From contig NC_087067.1 of assembly GCF_963678635.1 (NCBI RefSeq), forward strand, positions 35,107,966 to 35,171,965: a stretch of DNA of 64,000 bases. The letters run 5' to 3'. A model generated the notes under the pieces. It made no database searches, had not been told where the DNA came from, and saw only the letters and a program-made list of their open reading frames with translations. The DNA comes from Symsagittifera roscoffensis. Lineage: Eukaryota; Xenacoelomorpha; Acoela; Convolutidae. This document shows, in pieces, positions 42,810 through 55,011 of the stretch (position 1 is the first letter of the stretch; each line of letters begins with the position of its first letter). Position numbers and translations under genes: made by a program.

Positions 42810-42829
42810 GAGCGAACTTTGCGGAGAAG

Positions 42830-43840
42830 TAAATTATTTTCAATTATCTTATTCGTAATGCAAATACTCAAAAAAAGTCTGAATCATAAAAATCATTATA
42901 TGAAAACTTAATCGTAATAAAATTAACACAATGGCGAAGCTGAGATTCGCACCACTTGCGAGACAAATATGAAATTTTAAAAAATCTCATTTTCTCAATA
43001 AAATTTGCAACAGCCCGAAATATCTGAAACAAAATTAGTTGCACCATTAGAAACTCTACAAAGAGCTTTGGGAATGCTATAAAGTAGCCAAGTTTTCAAA
43101 AAAGTCTTTTCTGCGGAACTAAGCAGACAAAACAAGCAAACAGACAACAATCTAAACTAGCCAAAAATTTTTAAATGCAAGAAAAACGAATTTCAACTGG
43201 AATCGAACTCCCGGGCTGTCGTTTCAAGCATGGGGGTTACAGCAATTTAAAATTACGGGAACTCAGCCGGCAAAAATAAACAGACGGACGATAATCCGAA
43301 AAAGCACAAAAACTAGTTTGCAAAAAAGGGCCCGGTCGGATTCGAACTCTTTACCGTTTTAACTATTTACCGTTTCAAGCAGTTGTTTTACCTCCACGTC
43401 AGATGCGCCGAATGGTTGATTGAATTTGAATTTCCAAGTACTAAGCGGTATCGAAGCCGAAAAAACCTGAGCCGAAACCCTTCATGCCGAAAAGAAATTC
43501 AGAAAAATTCTAATCTTATAAAAGACGTCAAGTCCCTTTTCCCGGGCACAAATTATTTGCTGCCCCAGTCGTATTCATTACCATTAGGCTAAGCGTGCAA
43601 TAGACACTCAAATTTTTGAATGCTATATGAACCAAGGTACCACCAGTTCAATGATTCCCGTAGAAAAAATTGTTTACAGGAAAAAAGTCAAATCTCTAAT
43701 AGCCATACCCTTGCTATCGCAGGGGTAACAATCATTAAAGTATTTTTTTAAATTATATTAATTTAAAAATTTTGATTAAAAAAAACTGAATTCTAGAAGA
43801 AAATTATTCACTAACTTGCTGAAAATTTTTATTAAAAATT
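42830..43840. other. Non-coding; two reversed tRNA-like remnants
   Basis: On the minus strand, GGGAGTTCGATTCCAGTT (43197-43214) and AGAGTTCGAATCCGACCGGG (43331-43350) are B-box-like and are preceded by weak A-boxes. CGAAGCTGAGATTCGC near 42943 is a variant of the hairpin module. No gene found. Confidence 0.45.
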
Positions 43841-43846
43841 TCCGGA

Positions 43847-44560
43847 AAATGACGAAAAGGCCAGTTTGCTCCCAACTAGGTGGTGTTTTAGTTAGTACAT
43901 TTTACCACAAAAATTGATTTATGACTACCAAATGTTTTGACTGAACTTACTAAAATATTAATTAAAAGGTTTCACAACCTTACGAGGTCAAACTGCATTT
44001 TGTGAACTGTAAGCGGATTCCGCAACCGGCCAAAAACAGTTGTTGCGGAATCGACAACATTACTGGACAAATAGCTAAAACACTTTTTTACTCAAAATCG
44101 CTGGAAAAACAGGCAACTTTACGGAAACCGCAACAAGTTTTGTGGAATCCGCTAGAAGATTTATGGAATCTGGAACAATTCAGAACCCAAAAACAAAAAC
44201 TATTATACGTGTTTAGTAAACTTTAGCTAAGGTGGAATCCGCAACTGTAAGTGAAATCCGCAATTTTAAGTGGATTCCACAAATGTGCGGAATCCGCATT
44301 AGTTTGCAGAATCTATTAACATTTGCGGAATCAGGAACAAATATCTACATTTGCTCCTTGCGGAATCAGCAACAAAACTAATGTACAGACAAAATTTAAA
44401 TTACAGATATTTGTACACGGAACATGTTTAACAATTTGTCTCTGGAATCCAGGAACATACAGACACCAAATTGGGCGTCTATTAAGTGCAAAAGTTGGTA
44501 TCTAATAAAGAATGACGAAAAGACCAGGTTGCTGCCTACCAGGTGGTGTTGCAGGAATAA
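43847..44560. repeat. Cluster of GCGGAATCCGC-like palindromes between direct repeats
   Basis: At least a dozen variants of GCGGAATCCGCAAC occur between 44013 and 44370: 44013, 44045, 44121, 44142, 44164, 44232, 44251, 44270, 44287, 44306, 44325 and 44360. Six consecutive ones are 17-19 bp apart. The core GCGGAnTCCGC is itself palindromic. The cluster is flanked by a diverged direct repeat of about 45 bp (AATGACGAAAAGGCCAG, then AGGTGGTGTT) at 43849 and 44513. The open frame at 44002-44226 is a by-product of the repeats. Confidence 0.7.
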
Positions 44561-45740
44561 AGTAGGCAGCAAACATGGAAACATGGTTTATGTACAATTT
44601 TCAAGGAATGCAGAATTATTTTAATTGATTATTTTGGTAAATCGTTAATTTCCCGATTCTTTTTTTTGTGATTCGTAGAAATGATTGAAAAGACAACAAA
44701 CCCTTATCCTTCTGTAAAATCAGTATCCAAAAAAAAACTCTGAATGCGGTCCACTGTTATAAGCAGGGTGAACTTCTCTTACTTTCAACCAGGTAGATCA
44801 CTTTCACATGATGAATAGTTCGGTTTACTCAGATTCGAAGCTTCGCTCCGCAAAACTTACCGAGAACACGAACGACAAAAAGCAGATGTATAAGGTTCAA
44901 TCAGAAAAATTGGCAATGAGCTTCGAATTAGAAAAAATACTAGCCAAACACTAGCCACGGAGCCAGAGATTTATGCACCCACAGATGCCATGTAATTTCT
45001 AATGCTATAGTGAAATTTCCAAATTAGTGAAAACTTTTAATGAACACTTTTATTTGCGAGTTAGGTTTGAAATAAAAGAGGTTTTGTAATTATAGATTCT
45101 AGTCTTGTAACAAAAAATTATAGCCTCAGCACAGTGAGACCAAAACAAACTGCCTGAGATTGCATCATAGCAAAAAATTTAATTACTTTTCCTGGAAAAA
45201 AAACAACCAAGGTATATGAAGATCTCAAAAAATTTTTTCCCCTCTAATCGCCAAAAACTAGCATGTTTTTAATGCCTAGAATCCTCACAAATTAGAATAC
45301 TGATATCAATGACAATAATGACTTTGACTTGTATCATGACCAAAAAGTATGACCATACTTGACTTGTATCATGATAAAATTATGACCAAACTTGTACCAT
45401 GATCAATAGATGACCACACTTGTACCATTAACAAATTATGAACAGAAATTAATATAAATTCAGTAGCTTAAAAGCTGTCTAAATCTTTATTGGCTGCTAG
45501 TGTTCTGCAAGATCAATAGGTACTATGTCTGCGTCCTTTTCAAAACCTTCACACAGGTGAAGCTGCGCTTCGCAAAAACCAGCGAGAACATGAATATGAA
45601 AAGATATAAATAAGCTTCGAAATGGAAAAACTTTGCTGTGTATGGGCTTCGAACCTGAAATTTCGAGAATTGGAGTCTCACATCCAGCGTTCTCGGTGGC
45701 CACGAACGCTTAACAATCGGCAAACTCTACTCGCAAATAA
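44560..45740. other. Non-coding; hairpin modules, short tandem repeat, tRNA-like remnant
   Basis: Reversed copies of the hairpin module lie at about 44832-44860 and 45550-45580. 45330-45435 has three or four degenerate copies of a word like TATGACCACACTTGTACCATGATCAA. On the minus strand 45645-45712 is tRNA-like (AGGTTCGAAGCC B-box), sitting next to a reversed REP-1 copy. Confidence 0.5.
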
Positions 45741-46110
45741 ACAGCTACATTTGCTAACAAATTGCCAATCCTATGCAGCAAAAAGGGGCATCAAATAAAA
45801 TAGACAAAATTTTGCCAGAAAAATTTTGGAATTTAGCAAATTGAATACATCGACACTAAATTTGCATATAAAAAATGGAAAGCATAAAAGCACATTGTGT
45901 ATATATTATACATTTCAAAAAAAGTGCGAGATTGACATTTTCTGAAACCGAGTTTTTATGACAGTTATGTTGTTTGAAACAAATAAATTTTCTTGGTTCA
46001 TTTGATGAATTTAAAAAGAATCATTCGTGTTAACTTATTGCTATTCGAATGTCCAAGTACATGCTATCAAAAAGCCGCCAAGGTCACCCAAAAGTGGCAT
46101 CAATGTTTGC
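45740..46110 (-). repeat. REP-1 family middle block, reversed
   Basis: TTATACATTTCAAAAAAAGTGC, GTTTGAAACAAATAAATTTTC, GGTTCATTTGATGAATTTAAA and TATTCGAATGTCCAAGTACATG are the reverse of the blocks at 2900-3200 and 54090-54300. Confidence 0.7.
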
Positions 46111-46257
46111 TACTTAAATTAGAAAAAAAAGAATAGTCGTAGTATAAGACTAACCCTCACAAAAGTTCGCTAGTGTGAATACAATCATACAGTAATTTAA
46201 AATTTATTAAACCAAATTCGAATTTTGCTTGTAGTATTTTGGAATGCAGTAGACCAA

Positions 46258-46692
46258 AATTTGAATTTTAAGTTTTTGTGCATTTAGAAGCTCCTGAATT
46301 TTGTCGCTTTCTCGCAGGTGGCCGCCTGTGTAAAAACCAGCAAGCAAAAAAACCGCAAGCCAACTTAAAATTCTAAATTACAATTTTCACGAATATAATA
46401 TTTTTGCTAAAATTGTTTTCTTGTACATCATATTTTTGCTGACATTTTTTTTTCATTCGAAATTATACGAAAGGGTGGCCGATTTTATGGCCGCCCTTTT
46501 GTATAGTTTCGAATGAAAAAAAAATTTAGCAAAAATATTATGTACGAGAAAACAACTCCATAGTGAAAATTGTAACTTAGAATTTTAAGTTGGCTTACGG
46601 TTTTTTGCTTGCTGGTTTTTACACAGGCGCCACCTGCGAGAAAGCGACAAAAGTCAGGAGCTTCTGAATGCACAAAAATTCAAAATTCAAAT
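46258..46692. mobile_element. 435-bp foldback element (near-perfect long inverted repeat)
   Basis: The left arm begins AATTTGAATTTTAAGTTTTTGTGC and the right arm ends with its reverse complement in slightly diverged form. Paired blocks include CTCCTGAATTTTGTCGC with GCGACAAAAGTCAGGAG, and AAACCAGCAAGCAAAAAA with its mirror near 46600. Around the centre AAGGGTGGCC pairs with GGCCGCCCTT across the 8-base loop GATTTTAT (46477-46500). No open frame. Foldback transposon or large MITE; a transcript would make a long duplex. Confidence 0.85.
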
Positions 46693-46699
46693 AATGCTG

Positions 46700-48900
46700 G
46701 CATTAAAAAAATTGTTCGCAGGAGCAAGTTGATAGTTGTTTTCCAAAAACATCAAGTAACTTAGATGAATTAATAACCAAATAAGGTAATGTTCAATCAA
46801 AATTATTTGTATATAGTTTGTATGCAAATTAACTAATCATACTTACCCTAATTGTCTTGGAAGATCATCAAAAGATCTGTTTTGCTGCAAAAAGCATCAA
46901 AAAAACTATTTCTTGCCGTTGTGGGCGTCGTTGGGCAAGTTCGAAAAAATTTCACCATTTAAATCATACGTCGCATTTTATATCAAGCTGGCTACCGATG
47001 GGACCAGGTTTCCATAAAAGGAAAATGTTAATACACAAATTGTAAAAAGTTGATCAAACCACAATAGTATCTGCAAACCATACTCAGCACTGTATATGAT
47101 ATTATAGAAACAATATTTGTACACTATGCATGGCAAAAAAATTACTTATATTACTTATAATATCAATACTTCCAATTATCTGAAAAATAGCTTTCTGATT
47201 TCAGTTAAAGGTGTCTTCTTTAATGGTCAATTTATTGAATGTGGGACGCAAATTTGTCTTCGGGTGTTCCTAATTTTTTGAATAACTTTTCCCCCACACA
47301 AAATCAGTTACAACAAAAAAATCAGAATGCGTCAGTTGACCTATCAATAAAAAAATTTCAATTTTCATTCCATCGGCGTTAAAAAAGCTTATGTTTTCCC
47401 CGTTACTTAAAGCGTGGTAGTAATGCGACCCAATAGTCGTTATAAGAAGAAAACTTTTGTCAACCATGAAAAACTTAATATATTCCAGATAACGAGTTTA
47501 TGAAATAAAATTTACTTAGCGCTTCTTTGACCATAAAGTATTAAACTTAGCTTCAAAAAAAGTTCAAGTTAAAAAGTTTTTATTTTTTTTTTGGTTTTAA
47601 TAATCAATTATAAACTCTAGTTATATTTGCCTAATGTGATATGGTTTGACGATTAAATATAGTTTCTCTCGTTGCAGATCATACAAAAGATGACTTAATT
47701 TGCTAACAACAAAAACGATTTAGAAAGATTCTGGTTGTTTTTTCTTCTGATTCAGACACAGGCAATATTGGTAAAAGCGTTTATTGTAAGTGTAATCCTC
47801 GAGCAACACAGCCCACAAAAAACTGCCCACGTTTGAAAAAAGGTAAAAACACACTTTTCCTAAACAACTGTTGTCGCAGCTTTGCTCGTCCAGCAACCGG
47901 TTACTCTTTATAGGAAATATTTTTTCCACTCCCTCTCCCACATTTGAATTTCAAATTCAAAAAAAAACTTTTGTGGTCTCATAATTGAATGAAGCTTTGT
48001 CTATTGAACACTCAAACAATTGTTATAAGGCTTGTCTGTCATACTTCATATTGTTTTTATCACGCATTTAGTCATAAGAACACGAAAATCATTTGCAAAA
48101 ATGTTCAATTTGAAATGTTTGGGAAAGTAGAAGAGACAAAATGAGCAATCGTTTGTCAGATCATTCTTAGAAAATTCGTTCTTTCAACGGTTTCGTACAT
48201 CAGCGTATTTCTATGGATTCTATTCTATGGAATCGTATATGGCGCGACTTAGGTTTCATATTTTAGTCAACCAGGGCCCTTTACAATGATTTCTCAAGGT
48301 TATTTTTGAAAAAGGCAGGTCTCAATTTCTTGTAACTATTTTCTGGTTTGTCGGTCGGTAGACTTTCAGTTTGATCTCGTAGGCTGTGTGCAAATCCATC
48401 AATTCTGGATTAAATAGGGTTGAATCTGCGCTAATATGGGGAGGGGGAGTTGAATGAATGTGAAGTTTGCACTGGGATTATTGTGGGATAAGTGCTCAGG
48501 AAGGGATAAAAATGACAACGGGAATAGGGTAAGGGTGGGGTGGGGTAGGGCTGGGCTGGCATTTCAATTGGTGCACGAGGCTTGGCATTTAAGTACGGCT
48601 TAGTGGGGAGACAACTGATACACATTCATTGAAAGATAGCAGAAAATTAGTTGCCTCTTTTTTCTACAAAAATATCTGTTCAGTTGCGAAAATCATTAAA
48701 CTTTTCAGTTTTTTGTCAGCTTGACAATCTAGGAGAATTCGAAGCTTATTCACTAGGAAACATTTACATTTACCTGAGAAAGATTTATGGCTTAGAAAAA
48801 GATAGCGATCTCCTTTCCTGGTGTTGTGTGATTCTTGTTTCTCGTCTCAATTTTACCGCAGACTAGATTAGAACATTTTTAGTCAAGTTCACAATTATCT
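46700..48900. other. Intergenic, non-coding
   Basis: No exon, RNA gene or repeat landmark was recognised. 48430-48570 is purine/G-rich (GGGTAAGGGTGGGGTGGGGT) and could form G-quadruplexes. The short frames on the minus strand there are by-products of base composition. Confidence 0.5.
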
Positions 48901-48919
48901 GGATACTTTTCAGCCTGCC

Positions 48920-48970
48920 TTATATAGGGGTTTCATTCTGTCATAAGCTAGCTCGCGTTGGATTGGCTGT
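48920..48970 (+). promoter_or_regulatory. Possible promoter of the sFRP gene
   Basis: CTTATATAGGGG (48919-48930) is a good TATA box, and GGATTGGCTG (48960-48969) contains a reversed CCAAT. Sequence from here to 50197 is less AT-rich than the spacer and has no REP-1, R2 or SINE landmark, as expected for a 5'UTR or promoter region. A start site near 48950 is an inference. Confidence 0.35.
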
Positions 48971-50197
48971 TGGTTCGTCAATTCAGACGGCGGTAAAAGG
49001 AATGCCATTAGATTAGTGGACGAATCTGAGTAGGCAGGTATGCTATGGTGTGTAGGTACTAATACCTGGTGGTAAGGTGGTGGGGAAACCTGCTGTCAAG
49101 TGTCAATCAGAGGCGGACCTGTCACACAGTCAGAGTGTTTGGGAACGTCGTCTTTCAAACTCGGTCTGTCCAGCTGTGCAGTCAGCTGGTAGCCTGTAGG
49201 AGCGTCCTGTCATTAAGCAAACATTTGTGCCATCTCGTTCCGATTCGCCCCAAGAAGCCAGCTCAATCAGCCGGCACTCTGCCATGCTTAAGCACCACCG
49301 TCAGTAGACTACTTCTTCTCGCCTCTTAGCATTAGCAAAACTAAATTAAAACAACATTGAAAAGACAATAAACGACACTCACATCTAAATTATCTCTTTC
49401 TCTCGTCGCCCGCCCCGAGAACATCTGGTGTATATTCTTAAACTAAACAGAACCTACCAACCACCCCACGAAACTGAGTTAGACAGTAGTGCGGCAATCG
49501 ACCATCAGGTATTGTGAACACATTTATCCCGCGGCGAGCACAGGGGCTGAACATTGCCGCCCACCGACTACTTTGCTTCAGTCTCAGCTTCGTCCCAATA
49601 GATTGTATAGGCCCAGCAGCAGATCCGGAATCGCGAAGAGGAGCAGCGGGCCAGCAGACAATTATCTCCCCTGACTGGCGCACATTTTTAAACAATTACC
49701 ACCAAACACCCTCTGTCTTTAAACTACCACTTCCCTTTCAATCTCTTTTGCTTGTTCGCATTTTACTTGTCTTCCAATTAGAGCCATAGCACCATTCACA
49801 ATCAACAAATATGAGCTACCTGCCGGCTGCATTGATTTGATTTAGTTTCAACTGAGTTGAGTTAAAATCTTCTTTTCGAGTTTACTCTTCAGCGAGGAAG
49901 AAGAGTCCCAAAAGTAGATGCGAATTGTGCCTCAAATCTAATTCAACCATTTGAAAAACAACAAAACAAACTAACCAACCTTTTCTCTTTTTACCCATAT
50001 CTCCTTCTGCTATTATTGTACCCCTCAAGCTGACAAGGAAGAGACATTTATTGACTATTGTATTCCCAATCAAATTACTCTGCCCTATTGATTTTGTCTG
50101 AGGCGCAGAGTTCAATTCCTATTCACCATCTTCCCTTCTTTTCAAATCAACCACAAAAGAGACAGATAAAAGTCAGATTAGAAAAAACTCAGTAAGA
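48971..50197 (+). other. Upstream region or 5'UTR of sFRP
   Basis: No homologous exon found. The frames at 49069-49789 are short and occur on both strands. It is free of the repeat families seen elsewhere, which suggests regulatory or transcribed leader sequence. Confidence 0.4.
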
Positions 50198-52276
50198 ATG
50201 TCGTCATCAGCTGCAGTCAATTCACAACACAGAATGATTTACCCCTCCCGATCCCTACTTGTAATGGGGACGATGCTGCTGGTGCTGCTGGTACAAATGG
50301 AAGGAGTGGAGGCTGTTGCGGGCAAAGCAAAGGATCTACACTATTGGTACCTTCCCACCGAGAGCACAATCCGAACTGCCTCCGAGCGAGAAGTGTTCAC
50401 CAAACCACAGTGCATCAAGATAAACGACAACTTGCGACCGTGCACTAATCTACGATACAGCTCCATGCGCATGCCCAACCTGTTGGCACAGTCGTCGCTG
50501 TTCGAAGTAAAGAACTTCCTGATGGGTTTCGACGACGAGAGATTTCTGGAGTGTGACCCGTTCGCACGTGACTTCATCTGCTCCTTGGCAACGCCTCTCT
50601 GCTTTGACGGCCGAGCCCAGTTCGAGATTCCACCTTGCCGAACTTTGTGTGAGCGTGTGAGGGATAACTGTTTCAGTCTATTGCTGGAGTATGGACTGGG
50701 CATCTCGAACAGGTTCAACTGCTCCAAGTTCGAGAACAACGAACTCTGCATGGACCCATCGGCTACAGCTGAAACTACGCCAAGTAAGACTCTTTCTTTT
50801 TATACAGACATTTTAAATTGCAACCTTTTATATTCAATGAACCCTAACTGTCAAAATGCAATGAAATAATAATGATTTTTTTGAAACTTCAGCTAACTAA
50901 AATGTATTAAAGGAAAATAAGAATCTAAAAGGTTGTCTTAATCATGATAATACGATGAATTTGTTTAGTCGGCGTCGTTCGGCTTGGAAGTGAAAATATG
51001 CCTTAAAACGATATTAAGACTAAAGCGTCCACGCGTCTCATACATATTACCTAAGTTGAAAAAAGGAGAAGCCCCATGTCTGAGCACGTTTCCAAAAACA
51101 TTTAGTAAAAAATCTTAAGAAAAGCAGTTAGTACTAATTAATAGCAAATATATGGTGATTTGCAATTGCAGGTGGCCAAACAACCAACCGTGTTTTGCAT
51201 GGTCATGACTCGTACCATGACTCCACTTCTAGTTCGGAGGTGCCAGCGACACTGACTGCAGAGACGACAGCTGTAAATGAGGCAGTCACTGACCCCACAG
51301 ACGTGACAGAGGCACTCTGCCGCGCACCAAACGGGGTCCCATCTGCACTGAGTAAGATAAGAATGACATATCACACTATTTTCATGCTACCAAAAATTAA
51401 TTTGTACAAGGTTATCTAACAAAAGGAATTTTAAAAAAATAGTTTGAGAAACCTGAGAAAACATTCATTCCAGGAGCGATCTGGCGGGGGATTGATTGAT
51501 TTCAAAGATTTTTTTTAGCAACCAGATCATTTTTAGTAACCAGAACACTAACAATCGTGTTTTGCAAGTTTGTTGAACCTTGGTGTGTGTTGTGCACTAG
51601 TTGTGCGTGCGCGTCTGAAGTCTGTCCGAAAGAAGCGAAAGGGGGTGTTCATGAAAGTGAAGAGGAAGAACCTGAAAGTGTTCTACGATAGGGACTCCCT
51701 GCTGGGGGAGGTGGGGGGAGTGCCCTCCTACAACTCACAGCCCCTCGACACCCTCTTCTTCCGCACCCTCGAGAAGATAGAACCGGAGGGGGCGGAGTTG
51801 CCCAAAAAGAACGCAGTCGTGTACTTGTTCATCTCCGGAGCAGAGACCTCGTCCGGATCATCCAGCAGTACACGTGAGTTACAAAAATGAACTTTGAAAA
51901 AGTTTTAGTTCCAATAGGGTCATTTTTCCTCAATTGTTTTTTTTATGTTGAACTTACTTTTGTCAGCTACATTGAGAAAAACGATTAAGTAAATTGTCCG
52001 TATATGCTTTGAAGAAACGAATGAAATTGACCAATATTGTAATGTTAAAATTGATGTTCAGGTTCGACCAAGAGCAGCACTTCTTCACAATCAGGAGCAG
52101 TGACATCCTACGACACAAATGCAGATGACACAGAGAACAGCACAGAAGACTCATCGGAAGAGGAAGATATGCCATTTTTGAGGGTACTGTGCATAGTGCC
52201 AGACAACGGAAGCGCCAAAATGAGACAGCTCATGAACTGGCCCGGCAAAAATGCACCCATCAAATGCGACCCCTAA
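50198..52276 (+). CDS. Secreted Frizzled-related protein (Frizzled CRD plus NTR-like)
   Basis: sFRPs are secreted proteins that bind Wnt or Frizzled and tune Wnt signalling. Exons: 50198-50783, 51172-51351, 51601-51873, 52062-52276; every junction is phase 1 and the sum is 417 codons plus stop. A hydrophobic stretch at residues 24-40 (LVMGTMLLVLLVQMEGVEA) is the signal sequence. The cysteine-rich domain has all ten cysteines (QCIKI, RPCTN, RMPNLL, ECDPF, FICSL, PLCFDG, PPCRTLCERVRDNC, FNCSKF, LCMDP). A Ser/Thr-rich linker follows, then a basic NTR-like part (ALCRAPNGVPSALIVRARLK, KRKNLKVFYDRDSL, VVYLFISGA). A second Ser/Asp/Glu-rich insertion precedes the end VLCIVPDNGSAK...KCDP. With no membrane helices it is not a Frizzled receptor. 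The NTR match is weaker than the CRD. AATAAA at 53052-53057 is a possible poly(A) signal. Confidence 0.88.
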
Positions 52277-54000
52277 CCGATTCTCAGTCTAAGACCAATA
52301 TCAACAAAATCTACAAGTACATCACAACAATTGGGGAAAACAGAAGACGAACTTTTCCGACAACAAATTTCATATTTGACATTTTCCAGATAGTAACTCA
52401 AAGACACGCTGTTTTAAAACCAACATGATATGAAACCTTGCGCATTTAAAAAAAATTATTAGGTAATTCGATAAAAATCTACTATATGCGTACGTAAGGG
52501 AGGATTTGGGGGCCACATTTTTCAGGGATTAGACCCCGTCGCCACCTTTTAGTAGTATTTCAAGATAACATTTTTTAGCTAGCTAGCATCCAGTTTTGGC
52601 TTTTCAAAAAATGACTAAAACGGCCAAAAACAAATTTAATTGCCTACGGCGCAAAATAAGGAATTTATAATCTTTTGAAAGAACTCGAAAAAACAATTAG
52701 GTAGACCTAAAGAGTGAACTTTTAGAAAATCTTCTTCCCCGAGAAAATCGAATTCTCCCCTGCGTGTTGTAAAATAGTTTCTATAAGGCTTGATAAACTG
52801 CTCGACTATAAGGGCCATTATTTTGACTACGCTGACAATTCGGGTGCAAAAAAATTTTGCACCAATTTGGACCAATTAGAGCTCGAACAACTGCTGATTT
52901 GAACCTTTTTCTGGATTCGAACGTGACATTGTTTCTGACATCATTCTTTCCATATTTTCGAAATATTTCTAGCAATCGAGTTGAATGCATTTCCTGGTTT
53001 CATTCATTTATCTGTACAAAAATTCGCTCTCCATATGTAGCTGTTGCTGACAATAAATTTTGACTATTTGACTGATCTTTGGTAGAATTGTTTGATTGAT
53101 ATAGATGTCTAAAAATACATAAAAATACAATAATAATACAGCTTAGAATAAAATTTGACGAATTTTTATTGTTAATGTGAGCGACCAACAAGTCCAAAAG
53201 CCCAGTTCAGGCCAGTAGTTATTCGCGCTTTCCTCTTCCAAATATTTAATTTTACAAATGATAAAGAAGCATTAGCCATTTCTTTACCGTTGGAATAGGG
53301 GGCAGGTACTTGCAGAAAGGGGGGTTATATTCAAAAAGGCTCTGTGAGCTGACTCAAAAATGGAAGGTATTTTTGCTTGAGCTTTTTTCCTTGCAAAATG
53401 AGGTAGTATAATTAATGGTTGAGTTATATATCATAACAAAACCTTTTCAGTCATGATTCAAACGACATTGAAACTTTTACAACGCTCTATCAATGTCAAA
53501 AAAACTTGCTTGAAATTTTTGATTCTAAATCTAATTAGAGTAAAGCGAGCAAGTAGGCCTCATAATAGGAGTATTAAGTTTTTATTTATGAAATGAACTT
53601 TAATTTGAATCCAACAACATTAGTTTTTGGCATTTCGTACTGCGAAAAAAAAGAATTTTGAAGTACCCAAGATTTTTGCTAAGTAGAGTTGGTAAAGTTT
53701 CCTGGATAGAATTGACTTGCGTTTCGGTCGTAGCAATAATCTTGGGTACTTCAGTCTAATTTGAACATCATAAAAAACAGAAAAATGGGATTTGGTCAGA
53801 AAAAGTAAATGCGGAGGTTTTGTCAAATCAAAGGCGAAAAAGCATCAGTTTGGTAATTCAAATCTGCAGTCATTTGTTCATACGACTCTAAACCTTTTAA
53901 TCTAAAAAAGTAAAACACAAAATTAAGCTTTTCTGTTTCTAGCTACGACAACATGATACCGCTTTGACTCAACCACGAAGTGAACTTAATACGAAAAAAG
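52277..54000. other. sFRP 3' flank; non-coding
   Basis: Probable 3'UTR up to about 53.07 kb, then AT-rich spacer. The phrase CCCAAGATTTTTGCTA...TAGCAATAATCTTGGG (53667-53750) pairs with itself as a loose inverted repeat. No gene found. Confidence 0.45.
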
Positions 54001-54890
54001 TTCGTGTATTAATATGAACCATCTTTTTTCCGGCCTAAGTCGAAAATATTAGTGCGGATTTCATGGTCCGGCAACCCAATAATGGTGGCGCACCTTTACA
54101 GCTTTCTGATATCATGTGCTTTGACATTCAAATCGTAATAAATTAAGTGAAGGGCAGTAGATGCTTTTTTTATTTCATAAAATAAATCGAAAAAAGCTAT
54201 TTGTTTCAAACAACATCACAATCATAAAAACTCGATTTCAGAAGTTTTCTAACTCAATATCTCGCAGTTTTTCGAAATGCACAAATTTATACATAATGTG
54301 GCTTTATGCTTTGGGATTGATTAACTGCAACCTTAGTGTGGATGCCTTCAGTTTGTTATATTCCAAATTATCAGTTGCAAAATTGAGTTTATTGTTGCGA
54401 CTTTCGATACGAAAGTAACGGAATATTTGTGCTCGGGGGTGGGTTTTTTTTCTTCAGACAAATTTCGACTTTTTAACTAGCCATTTTTGACGGAATTTTT
54501 TTATATCATTCAAAACGTATTGTTGTCTTGAGCTTAAACTTGAAAAGATATTTCACCTGTGATCATTTTTCGTAAAGTTATGAGGGTTTAAATATTGCCA
54601 TTTTGACCATTCTGACCAACTTGGGACAATTAACACGCGATATAATTCTCGCTATTAACGCGTAAGTGATTTAATCCGCCTTATAAATCGTTCCAATTGG
54701 TTGAAAGAAGCTTATTTGCCATAATTTATTTATTACAAGGAACGAAATCCATCTTTTTGTACTTGATATGGCGTGTGGGGGGGATGATTTTTATTTAAAA
54801 ACTCAAATTTTAGAAAAAACATTTTCATTTTGTTTTATTTCATTTAAAATTTTCATGTTATTACTGCTGCTCCATAAACCTTAAAAGGCA
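54000..54890 (+). repeat. REP-1 family, longest copy
   Basis: It contains all blocks in order: TTTTTTCCGGCCTAAGTCG; CTTTGACATTCAAATCGTAAT and ATAAATCGAAAAAAGCTATTTG; TTCGATACGAAAGTAACGGAA; TGTGCTCGGGGGTGGG; TTGTCTTGAGCTTAAACTTG; ATATGGCGTGTGGGGGG; ATGTTATTACTGCT. It is the best single reference for the family, about 900 bp. Confidence 0.75.
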
Positions 54891-55011
54891 GTCGGAATAT
54901 TCAGGGCTTCGCCTTGATACGAGCAGTCTTGTTTGTATTTGGTGCTGAATCGTATTGGCGATGTCTTATCATGTAGCTGCTTTATTCGTGACTAGTGTTT
55001 GTCCGTTGTTA

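Noticed and set aside
44002-44226. 74-residue open frame in the palindrome cluster
   Set aside because: The frame is produced by the repeated GCGGAATCCGC-like words and has no start context, splice sites or family resemblance.
43100-44560. Possible CRISPR-like array of regularly spaced palindromes
   Set aside because: The host is an animal, the repeat words are degenerate, and the spacers are only about 8 bp. Not a CRISPR array.
48431-48625. Pro-rich 64-residue minus-strand frame
   Set aside because: It is an artefact of the G-rich low-complexity stretch on the plus strand.
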